A stretch of DNA of 10,821 nt from CAYFIW01 sp964500645. GTDB lineage: Bacteria; Chloroflexota; Dehalococcoidia; Lucifugimonadales; UBA826. The stretch is from NCBI GenBank assembly GCA_964500645.1, contig CAZCOH010000054.1, positions 1-10,821 on the forward strand, in the 5' to 3' direction. The notes beneath the pieces are model-generated. The model worked only from the letters and a program-made list of their open reading frames with translations. It ran no database searches and had not been told where the DNA came from. Both the position numbers and the translations under genes were made by a program. This document shows, piece after piece, positions 5,860 to 10,821 of this stretch; within the stretch, counting starts at the first letter, position 1; each line of letters starts with the position of its first letter.

Positions 5860-6882
5860 CTATTCTCCTTCGCCGTACAGAAAGCAGCTAACTTCATGGC
5901 TCGTTGTGGTCTCCTGGAGTACGGGAATCGCACTGTCACATTTTCCTGGCATGAAGGAGTCACATCTTGGACCAAACGCACAACCTTTTGGTCGGTCGTA
6001 AGGGTGTGGAACAGTACCGCTTATTGAAGCCAATCTTTCAGATGAATCTGATTTTATTCTTGGGATAGATTTTAAAAGGGCTTTCGTGTACGGGTGTTTA
6101 GGGTCGTGGAATATATCATCGACCGGAGCGCTTTCAACAACTTCTCCCAGATACATCACTGAGACATGATCCGCCATTTCAGCTATTACTCCCAGATCGT
6201 GAGTTATTAGAACAATTGCCATACCATTATCTTTCTGGAGTTCACTCATGAGTTCTAATAATTGTGCTTGGTTAGTAACGTCTAAAGCAGTAGTTGGTTC
6301 ATCTGCTATTAATACGGTTGGGTTTGACACCAACGTCATGGCGATCATTGCTCTTTGTCTCAAGCCCCCACTTAGCTGAAACGAATAATCGTTTATCCGT
6401 GTCTCAGGCAGAGGTATACCGACTGCAGTAAGGGCCTTGATAGCAATTTCTTCAGCTCCATCCTTGTTGATATTTTGATGTAATCGTATCGTCTCAATCA
6501 TTTGGTTGCCTATTGTGTGGACGGGACTGAAAGATGTCATAGGCTCCTGAAATACGTATGCGATTTCTCCACCCCTGATGGATCTTATTTCAGAACTGTT
6601 TGAATCCATAGCGGCAATGTCAACAATTTCCTCGTTGGATTCACCCATGTTTCTTTTAAATAAAATCTCCCCGCCAACAATTTCGCCGGGCTTATCCAGA
6701 ATTCTCATTATTGAACGGGCTGCTACGCTTTTTCCACAACCGCTTTCGCCGACAATACCCAAAGTCTTCCCAGGAGCTACCTCAAAGCTGGCCCCGTTAA
6801 CCGCCACCACAGTACCTTCTTCAAGAGGGAAATGCGTCTCGAGATTTTTAACTTCAAGTATAGGTTCATTTTGAGTTGTCAT
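5860..6882 (-). CDS. OppD/DppD-type ABC transporter ATP-binding protein
   Basis: A 340-aa ATPase and heterodimer partner of the OppF-type protein. Walker A GESGCGKS (45-52), Q-loop Gln112 in VFQEPMTSFSP, signature LSGGLRQRAMIAM (170-182), Walker B VLIADEP (190-196) and switch His228 in ITHDLG are intact. The 'QEPM..FSP' Q-loop and 'SGG-L/M-RQR' signature are typical of the D-type subunit. The C-terminal extension has HPYTKALLKSIP (263-274) and four cysteines, C301-x5-C307-x7-C315-x17-C333, as in the F-type partner. ATG 6882-6880 follows an AAAGG at eight nt and lies 14 nt after the OppC-type stop. Its last codons carry the Shine-Dalgarno for the next gene. It is a cytoplasmic peripheral subunit of the importer. 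No truncation or missing catalytic residue was seen. Confidence 0.95.
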   Translation of the reverse strand: MTTQNEPILEVKNLETHFPLEEGTVVAVNGASFEVAPGKTLGIVGESGCGKSVAARSIMRILDKPGEIVGGEILFKRNMGESNEEIVDIAAMDSNSSEIRSIRGGEIAYVFQEPMTSFSPVHTIGNQMIETIRLHQNINKDGAEEIAIKALTAVGIPLPETRINDYSFQLSGGLRQRAMIAMTLVSNPTVLIADEPTTALDVTNQAQLLELMSELQKDNGMAIVLITHDLGVIAEMADHVSVMYLGEVVESAPVDDIFHDPKHPYTKALLKSIPRIKSDSSERLASISGTVPHPYDRPKGCAFGPRCDSFMPGKCDSAIPVLQETTTSHEVSCFLYGEGE

Positions 6883-6896
6883 TTCATCAACCTTTA

Positions 6897-8057
6897 TTAA
6901 CCATATGGGTCAGCAGCATCTCTTAGTCCATCACCAAGGAAATTGAATGCCAATACAGCAGTTATAACCAATACTGCAGGCACTAATTGCCAAGGTGTAA
7001 GGGCAATTGTCTGAATATTTTGAGCTGCCTGTAGCATGACTCCCCAACTTATTGCCGGGGGACGTAGTCCCAGTCCCAAGAAACTAAGCGACGTTTCACT
7101 AATTATTATGAAAGGTATCATCAATGTGGAAGAAGCGATTATGTGGCTCATAAATGAAGGAACCATGTGAACGAATATGATTCTTATTTTGCTGGCCCCC
7201 ATTAATGCGGCAGCTGTAACAAAGTCTTCATCACGCAAAGATAAAAATCTTCCACGGACTTCCCTTGCTAATCGAGTCCATTCAAACATAGCTATTATGA
7301 TGGTAATAGCGAAGTAAACTCGGGTTATTGACCAGTCTTGAGGAACAGAAGCTGCTATCGCCATCCACAGTGGTATGGTTGGGATAGAACGTAATATTTC
7401 AATGACTCTTTGAATTACGAGGTCTAGGAGTCCTCCGTAATAACCTGAAATCCCACCTAGAAGGACACCTAGAAAAAGACTTAGAGCTACACTTAGTAAA
7501 CCTATCGTCATCGATATTCTTGTGGCCAACATTAGCCTTGACCAAACGTCTCTACCTTGAACATCTGTTCCTAATATGTAAATGGTTTCCTCGGCCTTCA
7601 ATGGTGCGTTAACACCAACTAGGTGCCGATCTAGAGGAATAAATCCCAATAGTTTGTATTCATACCCTTTTGCGAAAAGACGTACTGGAACCTGTGTGTC
7701 TTTATCTGGCCTGAAGACCTTTTTGAACGTAGCAGGGTCTCTAACTCCCTTTGTTCCGTATACGTACAACTGAGGATTAATTCCATCGAATTTTAGACGT
7801 ATTGCCTGTGGGGGCATTTCGCCCCGTTTTGCTTCGCTTAATTTCGGTTCTGCAACAGCGAGAAAGTCGGCAAAAATCACTATGAAATAAAGAACGGCTA
7901 GCACGATACTAGCGATCATAGCGAGCTTGTGCTTTTTTAATCTCCACCACATCAACTGCCACTGGGAGGCAGAGTAAATCTGATCTGTTCCTTGACTCGT
8001 TAACTCTTCAAGAACTTCTTTTTCTTCTGATGCTGTGTTGTCAGTTTCTTGAGCCAT
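6897..8057 (-). CDS. OppC/DppC-type ABC transporter permease with enlarged external loop
   Basis: A 386-aa inner-membrane permease. A polar N-terminus (1-40) precedes the first span (45-68). A loop of about 90 residues (70-160) then precedes the family motif LGTDVQGRDVWSRL (162-175). Core spans lie at about 180-205, 212-235, 245-262, 302-328 and 355-376. The cytoplasmic EAA loop that contacts an ATPase is at about 278-300 (TAAALMGASKIR within it). SFLGLGLRPPAISWG (325-339) and the C-terminal FLGDGLRDAADP are classic for OppC/DppC. Relatives are usually nearer 300 aa; the extra length is mostly the external loop between the first span and the LGTD motif. ATG 8057-8055 directly abuts the stop of the OppB-type gene. 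Its AAGG Shine-Dalgarno is inside that gene's last codons, implying coupled translation with its permease partner. Confidence 0.94.
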   Translation of the reverse strand: MAQETDNTASEEKEVLEELTSQGTDQIYSASQWQLMWWRLKKHKLAMIASIVLAVLYFIVIFADFLAVAEPKLSEAKRGEMPPQAIRLKFDGINPQLYVYGTKGVRDPATFKKVFRPDKDTQVPVRLFAKGYEYKLLGFIPLDRHLVGVNAPLKAEETIYILGTDVQGRDVWSRLMLATRISMTIGLLSVALSLFLGVLLGGISGYYGGLLDLVIQRVIEILRSIPTIPLWMAIAASVPQDWSITRVYFAITIIIAMFEWTRLAREVRGRFLSLRDEDFVTAAALMGASKIRIIFVHMVPSFMSHIIASSTLMIPFIIISETSLSFLGLGLRPPAISWGVMLQAAQNIQTIALTPWQLVPAVLVITAVLAFNFLGDGLRDAADPYG

Positions 8058-9047
8058 TTATGAACCTTCCATTCTGATACGAGGGTCAACCCAAGCCAAC
8101 AATAGATCGGATATGAATGTACCAATAACTGTCATTACTCCTATCATTAGTACTATGGTTCCTGATAAAAACATATCTTGAGCTATTAATGATCTTAGTA
8201 GAAGTGGACCAAGTGTGGGGAGACTCATGACGATGGAAACGATTATGCTTCCAGAAACTAAGGTTGGCAAAAGATACCCTAACGTACTGATTACAGGATT
8301 CAAGGCAACCCTTAAAGGATATTTTAAGACAACTCTCCATTCTCCCAGGCCCTTTGCTCTAGCCGTGACAACATATGGCCTTCTCAACTCGTCTAGCATG
8401 TTTGCACGCAAGACTCTGATGATCTGAGCTGTACCAGCTATTGATAGAACCAATGCGGGAAGCCAAAGATGGCTTAGTAGATTGATTATTTTTCCTATGC
8501 TGTAAGGCGCAGATGCATATTCAGGGGAGAATAATCCCCCAATATTTGCATCGAACAAGACAAATCCGAAATATAACAGTGAAAGAGCTAGCAGGAAATT
8601 TGGAACGGCTAGGCCTAAAAATCCCACGAAAGTTGCCACATAGTCTGTTATTGAATACTGCTTAACAGCGGATATTACGCCGATGGGCACTGCCAAGGCG
8701 TAGGTGAATAAAGCAGCGGTGAAAGCTAGTGCAGCCGTTAGAAAAATCCGATCACCAATCACTTGAGTGACAGGCCGTTGATATTCCATGGATATTCCGT
8801 AGTTACCAACTGCAGCTTTTTCTAACCATTTGTAATATTGAACTACGAAGGGATCCCCTAGTCCGTATTGTTGTCTAAGGGCTTCGGCTTCCAGATCGGA
8901 AACTTGCTCTCCCTGGCTCATTAGTTGGGCTACATAGGACGTTATGTAGTCACCAGGTGGGAGTTGTATTAATGCGAATGATATTACCGTTACAACCCAT
9001 ATTGTTATGAGTGAAAGGAGTAGCCTATTAACAATAAAACCAATCAT
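8058..9047 (-). CDS. OppB/DppB-type ABC transporter permease
   Basis: A 329-aa inner-membrane permease of normal length. The N-terminal span (about 8-29, IVNRLLLSLITIWVVTVISF) is typical of OppB/DppB. An external region follows with YGLGDPFVVQYYKWL (61-75) and NYGISMEYQRPV (82-93), then spans near 101-127, 137-165, 190-212, 255-278 and 295-319. The cytoplasmic EAA loop at 224-246 (VVTARAKGLGEWRVV) docks on one of the ATPases. The C-terminal LLLAWVDPRIR is a family signature. ATG 9047-9045 has AGGA about six nt upstream. It follows the solute-binding protein gene after 132 bp that holds several hairpins, and its stop abuts the OppC-type start. With the OppC-type protein it forms the transmembrane pathway. 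Confidence 0.95.
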   Translation of the reverse strand: MIGFIVNRLLLSLITIWVVTVISFALIQLPPGDYITSYVAQLMSQGEQVSDLEAEALRQQYGLGDPFVVQYYKWLEKAAVGNYGISMEYQRPVTQVIGDRIFLTAALAFTAALFTYALAVPIGVISAVKQYSITDYVATFVGFLGLAVPNFLLALSLLYFGFVLFDANIGGLFSPEYASAPYSIGKIINLLSHLWLPALVLSIAGTAQIIRVLRANMLDELRRPYVVTARAKGLGEWRVVLKYPLRVALNPVISTLGYLLPTLVSGSIIVSIVMSLPTLGPLLLRSLIAQDMFLSGTIVLMIGVMTVIGTFISDLLLAWVDPRIRMEGS

Positions 9048-9092
9048 TTAACTTCCTAACTACCTGATAATGATTGCGATTCTAGCAAATCA

Positions 9093-9140
9093 CCGGACTC
9101 ACTCCCCAGCAGATGGCTGGAAGGCAAGTCCGGCGACTTG
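9093..9140 (-). other. Alternative hairpins in the binding-protein/permease gap
   Basis: Three inverted repeats are visible. CCGGACT (9093-9099) pairs with AGTCCGG (9127-9133). Inside it CCAGC (9106-9110) pairs with GCTGG (9116-9120). CAAGTC (9125-9130) pairs with GACTTG (9135-9140) around a CGGC loop. The first and third use the same bases 9127-9130 and exclude each other; the middle one fits with either. The GC-rich stems contrast with the AT-rich surroundings. No clear U-run follows on the minus strand, so it is not a plain terminator. It may protect the upstream mRNA or reduce read-through into the permease genes. Confidence 0.5.
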
Positions 9141-9158
9141 ACTATGCGTAGATATTAA

Positions 9159-9172
9159 GGTCTCTATAGACC
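9159..9172 (-). terminator. Small hairpin just after the binding-protein stop, possible weak terminator
   Basis: GGTCT (9159-9163), loop CTAT, AGACC (9168-9172) begins seven nt beyond the solute-binding protein stop codon on the minus strand and is followed by UUAAUAU. The stem has only 5 bp and the U-tract is interrupted, so termination would be partial at best. It may act with the neighbouring structures to leave more mRNA for the binding protein than for the permeases. Confidence 0.25.
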
Positions 9173-9179
9173 AGTTATT

Positions 9180-10821
9180 CTACTCGTATGAAAGGGCCTG
9201 TGGAGCCCTGTTTTCTTCACTCTTCCAGTACAACGTCATAGGACGTGATATTCCTGGAGTCTTTGTGTCAGGGTTGTTATATTGCCTTGACGGTACGTTA
9301 CCTAGGTCGGTTTTAACAACTCTTACACCTAGTGAGGCTGGGGATTGCCCGGCGATTCCGATTCCCCATTGTTCCTCTATTGTAATTTCCCAGATTTCCT
9401 TTCCTAGTGCGATTCTCTCTGCTTCAGGCACTCCGAATGCCTTTCTGTAATTATCGAAGACCTTTTGCAAAGCATCTGAAGGCTGCATGCCTTTTTCACC
9501 GCTGGTCTGGAACCATAGTCCTAGTGCAGAACCAAATCCACTGTTAGAACCTGACGGGAATACGTGTCCTGGGAAAGTAAACAAGTGATCGGCACCATCT
9601 CCCCATTCTACTGAGAACATGTGCTCATCGGCAGCGGCAATCTGACCCGCCAAGCTTCTCTCTACGGCATTGACAGTACATTGAATTCCAACGTACTCAC
9701 CGAGGTGCTCGCATATCATCTCAGCCATGCCAACGAATTCCATGAACTGGGCAGTCCTAGCTGTTATCTCTAGTAAGAGCCTTTCTCCATTGTCGCCACG
9801 AAGACGGAAGCCTTCTGAGTCTCTCTGGTCTAGACCCAATGCATCAAACATAGCGTTTGCTTTGTCTGCATCAAAAACGGAATGCTTTAACCTCCAGTCC
9901 GATTCGGGACCAGGGCTGTATAAGTTTGCAGGAGCAGGGGCGCTTGATCCAGGTACTCCCAATCCAAGCCAGAACACTTCGTTTAACTGCTCCCTCTTGA
10001 AGGAGGCACCAATAGCGTGTCTGAAGTTCTTATCCCTCAGTAAATCTCCAATGTACATGTCATTGACGTGGGCCATGTTCACTTTCAGCTGGGCGTCAGC
10101 TCCAGCGTCTTGAGTGTCAAAATACAGTTTGTACCCACCTTTTTCCTGGTTCTCTATGTAAAGAGGAACTTTAGCCATATTAAGGTGTCGTGCCTGCCAG
10201 TCGTATTCACCGGCGATCGCTCGAAGGTTCATAACCTCAAGATCTTCTGCCATGGTAAGAACAACTTTATCAATATATGGAAGTTGGTTTCCTTCCAAGT
10301 CTACGCCGTAATAATAGGCGTTTCTCTCAAGTATCCATACATCATTATTAATGGGCTGGACTGTTACCCATGGGGTCAAAACAGGAAGATCCGGGTTTAA
10401 TGCCCAGTCGTTCTTGAATTTTACCAAGTTAACCCATGTGTCATAGCCTTCGTCTGCGACTATTTTGTCTACTGCATCCGCACCTGCTAGGTGAGGAATG
10501 TACTGTGACAGATAATGCTTAGGAGCGACGGATCCCTTACCTACGACACCTCTATCAGCTTGTCCTCCACCAAGGTCCGTACGACCGGCGAGCACACTAG
10601 TGAAGAAGTAATAAGGATCTTCGAAAGACCATCTGATTGTGTAGTCATCTACTTTCTCAAATGATCCTTGTTTACCATTAATCCCGCTAACAGCACTCTT
10701 GTTTGGTACTAATTCTTCGTTGCTATACATATCTTCATACCAGAACAACCAGTCATCAGCTGTGACAGGTGCTCCGTCAGACCATCTCATTCCTTCTCTA
10801 AGGTGCAGGGTGAACACTCGG
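9180..10821 (-). CDS. ABC transporter solute-binding protein, family 5 (peptide/opine/oligosaccharide type), 5' partial
   Basis: The frame runs open from the right window edge to TAG 9182-9180, giving 546 visible residues; the signal peptide and N-terminal start are outside. The visible part opens with FTLHLREGMRWSDGAPVTAD, the family-5 (SBP_bac_5, DppA/OppA-like) signature, followed by LFWYEDMYSNEEL as seen in long binding proteins of this family. Further along are FRHAIGASFKREQLNEVFWLG, the usual helix after the 'RDKNFR' segment, and a C-terminal lobe ending in PMTLYWK. The protein is expected outside the membrane, probably lipid-anchored or periplasmic depending on the envelope, delivering solute to the OppB/OppC-type permeases encoded next. 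The family binds peptides, but also nickel, opines, plant sugars and oligosaccharides, so 'peptide' is only a default. The downstream 132-bp gap with hairpins would fit higher expression of this subunit than of the membrane complex. Confidence 0.93.
   Translation of the reverse strand, partial: RVFTLHLREGMRWSDGAPVTADDWLFWYEDMYSNEELVPNKSAVSGINGKQGSFEKVDDYTIRWSFEDPYYFFTSVLAGRTDLGGGQADRGVVGKGSVAPKHYLSQYIPHLAGADAVDKIVADEGYDTWVNLVKFKNDWALNPDLPVLTPWVTVQPINNDVWILERNAYYYGVDLEGNQLPYIDKVVLTMAEDLEVMNLRAIAGEYDWQARHLNMAKVPLYIENQEKGGYKLYFDTQDAGADAQLKVNMAHVNDMYIGDLLRDKNFRHAIGASFKREQLNEVFWLGLGVPGSSAPAPANLYSPGPESDWRLKHSVFDADKANAMFDALGLDQRDSEGFRLRGDNGERLLLEITARTAQFMEFVGMAEMICEHLGEYVGIQCTVNAVERSLAGQIAAADEHMFSVEWGDGADHLFTFPGHVFPSGSNSGFGSALGLWFQTSGEKGMQPSDALQKVFDNYRKAFGVPEAERIALGKEIWEITIEEQWGIGIAGQSPASLGVRVVKTDLGNVPSRQYNNPDTKTPGISRPMTLYWKSEENRAPQALSYE

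Noticed and set aside
6578..6874. Open frame of 98 codons on + within the OppD-type ATPase gene
   Set aside because: Antisense to the Walker A region of a clear ATPase; a similar antisense frame occurs at the matching place in the OppF-type gene, as expected from shared coding constraints.
9048..9179. The binding-protein/permease gap as a small RNA gene or riboswitch
   Set aside because: The hairpins are short and I could match no known riboswitch core or tRNA-like fold; I kept it only as a structured intergenic element.
9727..10113. Open frame of 128 codons on + opposite the solute-binding protein gene
   Set aside because: It is wholly antisense to a well-supported family-5 binding protein; its translation resembles no family and it has no convincing ribosome binding site.
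10068..10400. Open frame of 110 codons on + opposite the solute-binding protein gene
   Set aside because: Antisense shadow of the same coding region, with no recognisable domain and no convincing ribosome binding site.
4155..10821. Possibility that the operon is a defence, secretion or mobile system
   Set aside because: Every gene except the terminal membrane protein has diagnostic peptide-type ABC importer motifs; no nuclease, integrase, transposase, toxin or repeat array was seen.

Overview
The window is bacterial, tightly packed and fairly AT-rich by eye. It has ten protein-coding genes, two of them cut by the window edges. No tRNA, rRNA, CRISPR array, insertion sequence or phage gene was seen. 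The gene families are typical of free-living heterotrophs that scavenge organic solutes: Gfo/Idh/MocA dehydrogenase, ADP-ribosylglycohydrolase, aldo/keto reductase, nucleoside hydrolase and a peptide/opine-type ABC importer. The style of the solute-binding protein and this mix of families recall marine Chloroflexota such as SAR202-type Dehalococcoidia. That is an impression from protein style, not a database match.

Left half (1-4136) is a small-molecule catabolic neighbourhood. The C-terminal part of a Gfo/Idh/MocA (inositol dehydrogenase-like) oxidoreductase on + runs into an ADP-ribosylglycohydrolase-fold protein on -, with stop codons directly abutting (527/528). The glycohydrolase is divergent from an aldo/keto reductase of the D-threo-aldose (L-fucose) 1-dehydrogenase type on +. 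A nucleoside hydrolase follows on +. Two N-glycosidase-type folds thus surround an aldose dehydrogenase. The inferred theme is release of a sugar from an N-glycoside or similar conjugate, then oxidation by NAD(P)-dependent dehydrogenases.

Right half (4155-10821) is one long minus-strand operon, read from high to low coordinates: solute-binding protein (N-terminus outside the window), a 132-bp structured gap, OppB-type permease, OppC-type permease, OppD-type ATPase, OppF-type ATPase, then an unrecognised 210-aa multi-spanning membrane protein. The last five genes are 0-22 bp apart. The importer is complete in domain content: one binding protein, two permeases and two ATPases. Its substrate cannot be read from sequence.

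Two non-coding structures stand out. A perfect 11-bp inverted repeat with a 4-nt loop fills the gap between the OppF stop codon and the start codon of the terminal membrane protein. If folded in mRNA, it would bring an otherwise distant Shine-Dalgarno-like GGAG next to the start. The gap between the binding-protein and permease genes can form two mutually exclusive hairpins. Both may set relative expression within the operon. Other points are altered active-site positions in the nucleoside hydrolase and an enlarged external loop in the OppC-type permease. I found no defence or mobile system.
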